This document shows positions 24,703 to 35,000 of a stretch of 64,000 bases of DNA, in pieces; within the stretch, counting starts at the first letter, position 1; each line of letters opens with the position of its first letter. The DNA is taken from positions 36,755,780 through 36,819,779 of the forward strand of contig NC_080041.1 of the NCBI RefSeq assembly GCF_012489685.1. Direction: 5' to 3'. This stretch comes from Lotus japonicus. Lineage: Eukaryota > Streptophyta > Magnoliopsida > Fabales > Fabaceae. The notes under the pieces were generated by a model. It worked only from the letters and a program-made list of their open reading frames with translations, searched no databases and was not told the DNA's origin. A program made the translations under genes and the position numbers.

Positions 24703-24961
24703 GATGAATGAATGAAGTGAAAAAAGCTCTAGAGCATAGAATTCCTGGTATCACTGTCACAGTGAATCCTAAAAAGTTATGCTCTGTGTTAATGTATTGT
24801 TTGATAATCAATATTTATATCCACCTAAGAAATCAAATGTAATATTTGAGGCATCATTTTGCATTTTCGATGAGACTAGACCTTTAAAATATTTTTTAAA
24901 TTTTAAGGAGGGTTTCTTTGAAATCCGCCAAGAAGGAGGCGAGAGGTTCATCAGCCTCTTG
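24703..24961 (+). pseudogene. selenoprotein-H-like gene fragment
   Basis: Two exon-like blocks are visible. 24703-24775 follows an acceptor TGTGTAG and reads EVKKALEHRIPGITVTVNPK, with a donor-like GTTATG after it. 24908-24961 follows TTTTAAG and reads GFFEIRQEGGERFISLL, then a donor GGTAAAT. These match two adjacent conserved strands of plant selenoprotein-H-like (Rdx fold, thioredoxin-like) proteins, which are nuclear redox proteins. The N-terminal redox motif (CxxC/U type) is absent and the two blocks do not join in frame. A conserved cysteine is Phe here (GFFE for GCFE). It is a non-functional piece in the same orientation as the L7 fragment downstream. Confidence 0.6.
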
Positions 24962-25532
24962 GTAAATCCTATGATCTTATCTTATAAATTTTCAAGATTG
25001 AACATCGGAGGTTATCATGTTAAATTACGAACAGTTTTCCATTTTTACAAGTAAGCAATTTCTGAGTGTGTTTGAAAACAGTCCCTGATTTTAATGTTGT
25101 GATTTGAGAACAACTTCAAAGAAAGTCATGCTTTCCTGGAGTTATCATAGAGACATGGAAGGATGCAAAAACTGAAAAGTGATTGGTCTATGGCATGACT
25201 TTTGTTAGGGTTGTTGTAATTCTTCAGCCATCACTATTTTGATAAGCTATGTTGATGTTATTTGACGAGGACTGGTCCAAATCAATTTTTAATTTCTTAG
25301 TGCTGACCTTGAGAGCAGTTGAACGTGAAACAATAGTAGCATCAAGTGTACAAATTATTTTGGGACTCAGTCATTCAAGGGTCATTTATTCTAGGTAAGT
25401 TCTTCTTTACTATGTGAAATGCATATACATATTCCATAGTAAAGTTATATGAACATCTAAGTTAAAAACCTCTTCTTGGCTCATATTGTTTACCATTATT
25501 GATCAAACTCTCTTTGCAGGTAGGACATTGCG

Positions 25533-26224
25533 TTGAAGAAGTAGAAGAGGTGAAGGCATCTATTCCAGAGTCTGCCCCGGAAAAGCATAAGTGGGTAGAG
25601 GAATGTGCCTTGGTGAAAAAGTAGGAGCTTGAAGCTGCTAAGAAGAAAAGAGCTGAGAGCTGTAAGCTGGCCACAACAAGGTTAAGCAGTATGCCAAGGA
25701 GTGCAATGAGCAGAAAAAGTAATTGATTCGATTGAAATGTAAGGGAAAGTTGAAAAGTTGATTTTATGTTGATCCTGATGCTAAGCTCTTATTTATTATT
25801 CGCATCCATGGGATTAATCCCCTGCATCCTAAGACAAGGAGGATCTTGCAACTGTTGAGATTGAGACAGATTTTTAATGGTGTATTTCTTAAAGTTAGCA
25901 AATCAACAATGAACATGTTGCGAAGTTGAGCCCAAATCTGTAGAGTGCAAGTATGGAAAGTATAACTATCTCTGTTATTGTTTCACCTTCAAGCAGAGAA
26001 CTGCCCTGATTGATAACTCTGTTATTGGGGAGGCTCTGGGTAAGTATGGAATTATGAGACCTTATCCATGGGATCCTCACTGTTGGGCTAGGCAAACAAC
26101 CTTCCTTTGGCCATTTAAGGTCAAGGTTCCTTTGGGATGATTGAAGAAGGAGAGGAGCTACTATGTTGAAGAAGGTGATGCCATAATCAGGGGGAATTAT
26201 GTCAATGAGCTAACCAGTGCATGA
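25533..26224 (+). pseudogene. 60S ribosomal protein L7 (uL30) pseudogene
   Basis: Translation across frameshifts follows ribosomal protein L7 nearly end to end. VKASIPESAPEK is followed by KK-stop-ELEAAKKKRAES, then [71 protein letters not shown] and YVEEGDAIIRGNYVNEL. There are several stops and frame changes and no intron, whereas plant L7 genes usually have introns. The intact protein is a large-subunit component that contacts 5S-region rRNA. The intronless form suggests either a processed copy or a captured mature-like segment. The start is missing or unrecognisable, preceded by CTTTGCAG, an acceptor-like signal at 25512-25519. Confidence 0.85.
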
Positions 26225-26826
26225 ATTAAGCAGTGACAATGTTCAGTGATTAGTTAAGGCTAATCAATCTTTCATAGGTTTTAGAACAAGATCATGCATT
26301 TTCATATTTGAAATTTTGGGAATAGCAGTGTAAAACTTAGTGGTTACATATTATGACTTCATATTATGTTTCCCCATTTATTTTCTTTTATTTCAGAAAA
26401 ATCATCACAGCAATCATTATTCTCAATGCTGTAGATGCAAAAAAATATGTTACTTAACATAACCCTCAATCGAGGATTTCAGTAAAAAAAAAAAAAAACC
26501 TGCAAATTTCTGTTTTTCTATATCTGAAATTTATTTTATTCTTTTCATTCATAATTATTTTTTAATAAACATAGCAAAAATTACACAGATTTTTAACGAA
26601 TTCACGTGATAAACAAAAATGAATACAAAAGATAAAATAAAAAATAGCAACTAAAAAAACAAAAACAAACATACACTACCAAAAAAATTCTTACAAACTT
26701 ATGATTTCTTATATCTAAAATAAATTTTGTTCTTTCAATTTTTTTTTTGGTACATCGAAATTTTTTTTGTTCTTTTAATCAGTAAAATATCTTTAAATTA
26801 ATAACACAAAAAACAAAATAAATATC

Positions 26827-26856
26827 CCCGTGCATCGCACGGGTCAAAAGTACTAG
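26827..26856 (+). mobile_element. Helitron-like 3' terminus
   Basis: A hairpin CCCGTGCATCGCACGGG (26827-26843) is followed 9 bp later by CTAG (26853-26856) and then T. A short GC hairpin just before CTRR at an A|T target is the signature of Helitron 3' ends. The left end is unknown, so it is not certain that the captured fragments at 24.7-26.2 kb belong to this element. Confidence 0.6.
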
Positions 26857-27329
26857 TATTTCATAAAAACTAAGGCAAAATACTTCATTCTCACCTCACG
26901 TTCTCTTATATCTCAATTTCACTCATTTTCCTTTCCTATCTCTATCTTCTTTCCTTATCACATTATCTATCATATATATTAGGCTTAATACATCAAAATG
27001 CCCCTAAAATTTTAAAGGGATTCAGTTCTAGGGCATGTAAAATTTTCGCATCAAATTAGGTCCCTAAGAAATTTTTTTTAATTCAATTAAGGCCAAATGC
27101 TGCCAGACCTCAATTTTGCCATAGTCATTAATTACACGTGGCTTTTATAATTTTTTTAATTAAAAAAAAAAAAAAAAATTCCAACTCAATTATTTAATCA
27201 GAAAAAAATAAAATAAAAAATTTAATAAAAATATAATCTAATAATCCTTTAACTAAACAATCTAATAATCTAAATAATAAACTAACCTAATAATCTAATT
27301 AAACCCTTTCATCCCCAAATTGAACCCAA
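26857..27329. repeat. AT-rich region with a MULE-like terminal repeat
   Basis: 26984-27105 (GGCTTAATACATCAAAATG...) resembles the terminal repeats of the Pack-MULE at 45110-46356, including the phrases ATCAAATTAGGTCCCTAAG and TTTAATTCAATTAAGG. No matching right end is seen. The rest is AT-rich with poly-A runs. Confidence 0.45.
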
Positions 27330-27866
27330 TTACAAATCTTCCCCATCCCCAAATTGAACCCAGACAAGAAACCAAGCTCTCCTTCCTCCTCCATCACCAA
27401 GAACAACATTCAATCTCAAAAAACCTTCCTCCTCAGCCGCCTCAGCAGCAACAACTATGCAGAGGAACTGGCGGAGGTTGCTACTTTCGGCTCTAACGAC
27501 GTGTGCTGGGAACGTGGTTTGATTGTGGGAGAGTTTGAGCGATGTGAGGAGGCGCAAGGGGTGGCGGGAGATTTGGAGGAGAAGCGCGTCGAGCTCACCG
27601 TGGAAGCGCGTGAGGTCGAGGGAGGTGAGATTGGGGAACCGGTGGAAGAGGTGGGGAAGTAAGGGGAGTGGGTGGTCGTGGATGGCGAGGGAGAATTGGA
27701 GGCGGTTAGTGATGGAGAGGAATTGCTTGGAGACGAGGGAGACAGGCTCCAAGTACTGCTGCTGCGGCTGATTCAGTAATGTGAAGATATATTCCCAGCA
27801 CTCCTCCGGTAAGTATGTATCTGCTGACATTGTTTTCGTGAAGGGGAACGAACTCACAATTGGCAT
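27330..27866 (-). pseudogene. F-box/LRR-type gene fragment
   Basis: The start MPIVSSFPFTKTMSADTYLP leads to the F-box helix (EECWEYIFTLLN, about residues 20-35), VSLVSKQFLSITNRLQFSL and the first leucine-rich segment (FPNLTSLDLTRFHGELDAL, RLLTSLKLSHN). Intact family members have several hundred residues of LRR and serve as the substrate-binding subunit of SCF ubiquitin ligases. Here similarity is lost after about residue 130 and the frame ends at 178 residues in Gly/Arg-rich text with no LRR. A truncated copy is the likeliest reading. A MULE-like terminal repeat on its 3' side may have carried it. A spliced gene cannot be fully excluded. Confidence 0.65.
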
Positions 27867-28060
27867 TCACAATTAGATCAGAGGGTTCTATATAGGCGCA
27901 GTAGGTTGCTTCAATTTTTAGGGCTCCCAAACTTTTTTAAAATTGTATATGTGATAAGAAAAAAAAATGAGATAAATGAGAGATATATACGATTATTATG
28001 TGGAAAGAAAGTAAGAAAGAACTTTCAGAAAAAGAAAGTAAGAAAGATATAATAAAATAA

Positions 28061-28254
28061 GAGTTTAATGGATATGCACTGACAGTGTAAAATAGTTTTA
28101 CACAGTCATCCAATTAAAGTATGCCACATAGGAGAGATAACTACATTTGACTTTAATTTTAATTAAAAGAATAAGATATTTTCTGATTTGGCAGAATTCA
28201 ATTGGATGTCTGTGTAAAGCTATTTTACACTGTCAGTGCATATCCATTAAACTC
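28061..28254. mobile_element. MULE-type MITE with 9-bp target duplication
   Basis: 194 bp with long inverted ends starting GAGTTTAATGGATATGCAC and ending with its complement. Both sides carry the identical 9-mer ATAAAATAA (28052-28060 and 28255-28263). Each arm contains a subterminal palindrome (TGTAAAA...TTTTACA). Confidence 0.85.
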
Positions 28255-28295
28255 ATAAAATAAATGGGTGGAATATGAGATGGAAGAGATAGTGG

Positions 28296-29552
28296 GGGGT
28301 AAAAACTATAATCGTCCCTGAACTTTGAGCGAGTTTTGAAAACCGTCCCTCGCCGAAAACTTATATAAAAACCATCCTCAGACATTTAAAAACAAATTTG
28401 ACTCGTCCCTCCGTCTGCCTCAGGTCTAGCAATCGATGACTTGGCTGTCCACATCAATTAATGAGACCCGACGTGGATTTTTTTTATATAATCGTCCTTG
28501 TACTTTGAGCGAGTTTTGAAAACCACCCCTTACCGGAAAATTATCTGAAAACGATCCACGAGCTATTGAAAATAATTTCAACCCATCCATTCGGCCGCTT
28601 CAGGTCCGACCAGTTCCTTACGTGGTTGTCCACTTCAATTAATGAGGATTACATGTCTTTTTTCTTTAATTTAAAATATGTCATAATTATCTGAATTAAC
28701 ACAATTAACCCTAAACCAAATTAACCCTAAATCCCTAGTTTCCCCCCTAATTAGCTCTAAACAACAAAATCAACATATTATCCATTCTGTTTGAGCTTAT
28801 GTCCGAAACACATCCCTCTCCTTTGCATTCACCATCATCGTTTGAACCCTTCGAAGAACTGGGTAAGGTGATTTCAAGAACTAAGGACGAAGTAGGCAAC
28901 GAAGAACACGAAGAACACCGAGGCTGCGACGAAGAACTGGGAAGGAAGCTTGTGAGGTTTGTTCTCAATCCTTCTCGTTTAACCATTGAAAGTTAGAGTT
29001 TTTGTTGTTGAGAGGGTGTTGAATACGAATTGCGAGCAGCATGTGTTGTTGTTGTTGGTTTTGTGAGTTGTGTGCTGTTGTTCTTGGTTTCTATTTTGGA
29101 GTTGAATCGGATTGTTTCTACCTTGTTTCTATTTTAGGGTTTCGTTTGTTCGAATTGACAGTGTGCGATTTGTGTTTAGTGATGCTTGAAACTTGAAATT
29201 TGCTTGAAATTATGCATGCTTGTTCATCACCATGTGTTGCTTGTTCATGTCCTGTGTTGCTGTGCATTTTGTAGGATGAGTTGAAATTATTTTCAATAGT
29301 CTGAGGATGGTTTTCAGATAATTTTTTAGCGAGGGATGGTTTTCAAAACTCGCTCAAAGTGCAGGGACGATTATATGTTTTAGCCCAATTGACGTGGACA
29401 GCCACGTAAGGAGCTGGCCGGACCTGAGGCGGCCAGAGGGATGGGTTGAAATTATTTTTAATAGTCTGAGGATGGTTTTCAGATAATTTTCCGGCGAGGG
29501 ACGGTTTTCAAAACTCGCTCAAAGTACAGGGACGATTATAGATTTTAACCCC
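28296..29552. mobile_element. fold-back TIR element with duplicated arm units
   Basis: The ends are inverted: GGGGTAAAAACTATAATCG on the left, complementary to CGATTATAGATTTTAACCCC on the right. Each arm contains two copies of the same unit. The left units start at 28308 and 28488; the right arm shows CGCTCAAAGTNCAGGGACG at about 29351 and 29516. Recurrent phrases are ACTTTGAGCGAGTTTTGAAA and its complement. The interior (about 28650-29270) holds no recognised gene. No perfect target duplication was found. Confidence 0.65.
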
Positions 29553-29734
29553 TTATTTTTCTATTACTCTTTAAATATGTATTTGAGACTACATTTAAAT
29601 CTTTTTATGTGTCATTAGTCTTGATTTTAATTTTATATTACTAGTTTGTTAGATCATTTACCACATCAGCAAATTACATCGACATATGTTTTCTTAGCGT
29701 AACAAAAAAAAAAAAGACTTTGGAATACTTTTTA

Positions 29735-29922
29735 GTGATTAATTTCAAGGTACTGACGGTGTAAAAAGTTTTACACTGTCATTCAATCACATTATTTCAT
29801 TTTCTATTTTAAATATCATTAAATTCAAAAGTAATAATAAGCTAACAAAATGGAGGGATATGATTGCATGATTGTGTAAAACTTATTTACAGTATCGGTG
29901 CATATAAATTAATCTCTATTTT
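29735..29922. mobile_element. MITE, diverged relative of the 28061 element
   Basis: Inverted ends around GACGGTGTAAAAAGTTTTACACTGTC (29754-29779) on the left, and a diverged complement (TGATTGTGTAAAACTT...CAGTATC, about 29865-29905) on the right. The organisation matches that of 28061-28254. Confidence 0.6.
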
Positions 29923-29969
29923 TTAATATAATAATAGCAGATAATTGTGATAATTTTATCTCAAAAATT

Positions 29970-30105
29970 GGGTGGGGGGTAACTCACTTGGTTGAGCTAA
30001 GGGTAGAAATAGGTGTTAGAGATGGAGGTCCAGGGTTCGACCTTGAGTAAGAACATTTGTAATTACTAACAACTAACCACTAACATTTGCCTATAAAAAA
30101 AATTT
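29970..30105 (+). mobile_element. SINE (tRNA-derived)
   Basis: TAACTCACTTGGTTGAGC resembles an internal pol III box A and GGTTCGACCTT a box B about 50 bp later, followed by a short tail ending TGCCTATAAAAAAA. Related copies lie at 42311-42446, 60300-60412 and 61010-61112. Confidence 0.7.
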
Positions 30106-30109
30106 ATCT

Positions 30110-30370
30110 CAAAAATTAATAATTAAGAATAAAATAATCATAATATTTTTAAGGTTAAAAATGACATAAGAATCCAAAATTGAAGAAAATGAAAAGTAAA
30201 TTTTAAAGGTTATTAAAATAAATTATAATTATTTTTCAAATGCTCATGTATATTAATTAGTGCTTATAAAAAAATGTATATTAATGAGTGTGTTTTTTAC
30301 TATTTGTGTTCATATATATTTATTGCTAATAAAAAATATTTTGCTTTATGTATTTTAATTTCATTTTGGC
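30110..30370. other. AT-rich intergenic stretch
   Basis: No gene or bounded repeat seen. Confidence 0.4.
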
Positions 30371-30850
30371 TCCCTCAATTTTATTTTTTCCATGATCCTC
30401 CCCGCTATTGAGGATGGTCCCTAAGGATGTTCTCATACCCGTGTATACTTCATGGCCGGGCCGACGAATTTGTGATATTCAACCTATGCCTGTAAGCACT
30501 AACCTAGAGAGCCCCCTGCAATATCAGCCAAACGAACACTTTATGGAGCCTTAATTTTCCAAATCGTCCTCCATCCATGATTACCAACATCATCCAAACT
30601 AACTAGCACATTGACAACATAGCTAAACTATAAGCATCAGCTCTATAGAAGCCTTTTGAACGTGGTTTCCAGATCCAAATATCCGCCAATATGTCATTAA
30701 TAATGAGAATCGCCTTAACCTGTCATGAACAAACTGCGGAAGAGAAGTGGATAACAGCTCTAGCTTCCACTCCCCATCATGAATATGTGTGATAGCTAAG
30801 TGCTAATTATCCGACTAGGGAATCCTTCCATGTAAGCCTGTGGAACCTAG
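30370..30850 (-). pseudogene. LINE C-terminal relic
   Basis: Minus-strand frames read WKLELLSTSLPQFVHDRLR near 30790-30730, and then pieces of the segment before the zf-RVT motif (DGGRFGKLRLHKVFVWL near 30590-30535), with stops and frame changes. This is the same protein region as the relic at 3240-4090, in the opposite orientation. Confidence 0.55.
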
Positions 30851-30859
30851 GTTGAGGTT

Positions 30860-32073
30860 TTTTTTAGTGATATAACATAATCATCCGAGGAAGTAGCACA
30901 AATGGGTTGCATCAAAGTTACAAGCGAGAGGGTGTCAATGTTTACCAGAAATTCCTTTCGAACACAAGTATACAGCATAAAAAAAGGAAACGGTGTAATG
31001 AAAATAAAAATATTCGGTAAACTCAAACTGCAACGAGATCACAGCCTCTGGATGCAGCATTACACACCTTCAGAACATACATGGAACAACGAAATATAAT
31101 AACACATCTAAATAAGTGAAGTATAATAATAATCCACCTTAATTGTCAGCAATATAGGACACAATTTACCAGAACCCCTGTTTTTCTCTCACTAATTCTA
31201 CTATTATCAATCTGTAACTAAAGCTATTTGATACTATAATTTCATTTAGCTCAGCTTGTGCGGATTACGGATAGTGTAACCACCCCTCCCCAAACCCGAA
31301 GTGGGAAGTCAAAAAAGAATACAATGATACGGATACAACGGATGCAAGTTCCTCACAATTTACAGGCATCATGAAAGAGGGGACACTTGCATCTAGTAAA
31401 TCAAAAGATCAGCACACAAAACACCTTGTTCATCCGTATTGACCATTGTACATGAGCTATACATATCTTCTCTAAGTATCTGTTTTTTTTTTTTTTCATT
31501 CTATTTTTTGTGGGGGTTGAGTTCAGAAGAGGGGAAAAAACTGTAACAACTAACAACCCTCCTGCAAAAGGTATGTGTTTTCGCCAACAATTAGCAATTA
31601 TCTCCATCATAAAACAGCCTAAGGTCTTCACACAGCTTGCAAACCTCAACTGATTGTGGTGCTTTTTTCCTCATCCAAAACCATTGGATGGATCCAATAA
31701 ATGAGATATTCTGAAAATAGACCAATTGTGATGAGCAATGCTCAGTACCATACACCATGATCCGGGCTCTTCAATGTCAAATTTCATCCACTGAGTCACA
31801 AAATGATTTGGATATGATTCTCCCCAGAGAACCAGTTTTACTGTTAAAACTGTGAATGTGAATTGTTTCACAAATTTTAAATGTATATCCCAACTGAGAA
31901 CGCATAGCAAAATTTGTTGACATCACTGAAACTTGCTTTGATTTCCAAAGCCACATGTGTAAGCAGAAATGCATCTGCATAAACAAGGCCTTACCATAAA
32001 CCAGTTGGATGCCAAAGTGTCAAACTCAATGTTCTTCAGTCCAGTAAATGATGTTATCAGTTCAGCCAGAAAA
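30860..32073 (-). other. 3' flank of the ubiquitin-hydrolase gene
   Basis: No coding sequence is supported. The right-hand part presumably includes the 3' untranslated region. The polyadenylation site was not located. Confidence 0.4.
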
Positions 32074-35000
32074 CTAATTTACAGCTTCAAAAAACAGAAC
32101 CTGGGGTTGTAAATGCCCTCGTTTACACATTTGAAGAACATCAGTCCATCCACCAATTATCTGGACATTGAAGGAAAACGTTGAACAAAGCAAGAAGTAC
32201 AAAACAAATTTTCTTTTGTTCAAAGATTATACTCACCTTGACAGTCTTATCATCATACATAATCCATTGTTCATGGTCATGGCTATATGCAAAGCAATGA
32301 TAATGCTGCCCATAGTAGCAAACCTACAAGTTTGAATAAAATAAATTAGGCACATAAAGAGCATGAAAAAAATGGCATAGCAGAGCATCATTGAACCAGT
32401 AATTTAATGTAGAACTCTCACTCCATCATCTGAAAAATGGCTACTTATCAAACAAAACAACACAAAATTAGGGTGATTTATAAAGCTCGTGAAGTAAAAT
32501 ACTAAATTAGGGTGGAGTGCAGGTTTTGCAGAGAGAAAAAAGCAGCGAAGAAATATGAAATTTGAATGCCTAAAGCTGCTGGATTGTGCATAAAATCTAC
32601 TATTGAAAAAAATTAACTATGAAGTTTTACGCTGCATGTATCCCCTTCTGTCACAAAAGGTATGTCTCACCTCTCAGACAAACACAACAAACAATACATG
32701 TAAAACATTAACATTCAATAAATAATATAATAATATCATTCGAATAGATACCACGGAAACCAAGCTATGGGTGCTTTTAGGATCTAAACCCCGATAAAGG
32801 ACACTAATATCCATCTCAGTGCTCAGGGCTTCAACAGTTGCTGTTATATCATCAGCACTCTCACATGAATTTTGCCAACCTAGAACTGCAAATTCCAAAA
32901 ATGCAGAAGGTCAAGAGAAGGAGCTACCCCAAAACACACACGCACACAAAAAAACAACCAAAAAGAACAACATTCCACGTGTAACTACTGAGCCACCTGT
33001 CATAAAAACATGTGGTGGAGTTGAAAGAAAGTGATGAATGTAGTTGAGCTTGCCACAACCACCAACTTCTGGATCACAAGCCAGCTGATCGTTCATCTCC
33101 ACTAAATTCAAAAGCTCATCAAAGGAGCTTTCAGCACACATAACCTGGAAAGTTAAGAAGGGACATAGCTAAGGTACTGAACAAGGTTTCCAGAAGCTAA
33201 AAAATATTAAATCTATAAATTGTTAAATGTTAAAACAAAATACCCTTCGTAAAGATACCTTCATTGTCCGAAGGGCATTGGTATTTATATTGTGAAAGAA
33301 GGAAGTATACTTCAAGTGCCTGGACTCAAGACCACAGTGATAGCAATTCATTCGTTCAAAAATATCCATTCCAAATAGTGAATGTACTATACAATTACGG
33401 TTTGTACAATCCCAAGATCCCATGCAGCTGCTTTCCACTGATTCGATATCAGAAACACTTGAACTACAAGTAAATGCTAGGTGGAGGCAGTCAAATAACA
33501 CTGCCAGTACTTCAGAAGCATCATTCATCTGAGACTGTCAAATGTAAGTGTATTAGTCACATTGTCCACAAAAAAATGTTTTACCACTTTCCCATAATGC
33601 ATGGATATGTTGACAAAAGTCAAGTTAAAATAATTTTACAGTGAGTGAAACAAACCTAAGTGAATGAAGTTACCTCCTGGAAAAAGTTACTATCTGGATA
33701 TAGATTGTTTAGAGCTATCCTCAGGGAAGTAGGTGCTACTGCTTCTCTCTTGGAATCCTTTGATGCAACATCCATGGCAGTAAAGATGTCATACAGTGCA
33801 CAGATAACACAAGGATTGCCCACATGATCATGCTCTGATCTTGATCTTCCAAGAAATTCCTTCCTAAAGCGGCTTAAATGCCACAATGACTGAATTTGTA
33901 CAGAGACTAGTTATTTCACTATGGAAAGTGATACATCAAATGAAAAAAGGTAGAGCAGCTGCTATTTTAACAAAACTGAGTTGGAAAACCAACCTGTATA
34001 ATAACATTGAGAAAACAATTATATTCACCTACTTCATTCTTCAGCCCAGTACCAATAATTCCATTCACATTCTCAGCTGTTTCTTCCACCAATGGAAAAC
34101 CCACACTATCCACTTCTAAAGCACTCTGAGGCTTGTTCAAACTGGAAACTGAAGGCACTTTCCTATGTGCTTGATGTGTGTCTAAAAAACATCAATTATT
34201 ACAAGGTTAGAGAGTCATCAATGTTTCCATAATTCTTCAACGAGATGAACCCAGAATTGCTTTATGACGCAGTTGGAATATATATTAAATTTAATTGAAG
34301 CCAAACTGGAAATATTTGCTCTAACAGTCAGGATTTGGTCACTAGTTTATGCACAATCAAGTCTTACTTGTAACCCATATAAGTTAAGCAACAGTAATGT
34401 TTCATAGCTAGAAAAATGGCAATAGGAAAAGAATATATTATACAAATACAACTCATTGTACTTGATACCATTTATTAAAAGAAGTCTTTCCAAGTGCAGG
34501 TAAACAGAGACGGAACCAGAAAATAATGGTCAGGAGAATGAAAATTTAACACATTAAGAAAAATCAACGACTAATAGTAGAAGGTAGTTTAAATATTTTA
34601 AGGGGGCAGATATAACGTTTGAATACATATTAAGGAAAAAAATTCTCTTCTGTGGGTGTGACCGCCTCATTTCTTAAAGTGCAGGATAGGGCACATTTAT
34701 ATATATACACACCAGGCTTGTTAATAGCGCGCTATAGCGGCGCAATAGCCTGTAGCGTAGCGCCCTGGGGGTTCAGAGTGACTCCACTATTCACCGCTAT
34801 TTGCCACTATAGCGCCGCAATAGCGCTCGAAATAGCATTTTTTGGGCTTGCCGCTACACTACGCTATCCGCCATTAACAACCCCGATACACACACACACA
34901 CACACAAAACTAATATACATCTATAACATCAAATATACAATGGATTGGCTCAGTGACTTGGATCAGGGCCATGCAGTGTTGTTAGTTGCGGATGGCGGGT

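Noticed and set aside
29970..30105. tRNA gene
   Set aside because: It has pol III box-like words but no acceptor or anticodon stems; it is a SINE.
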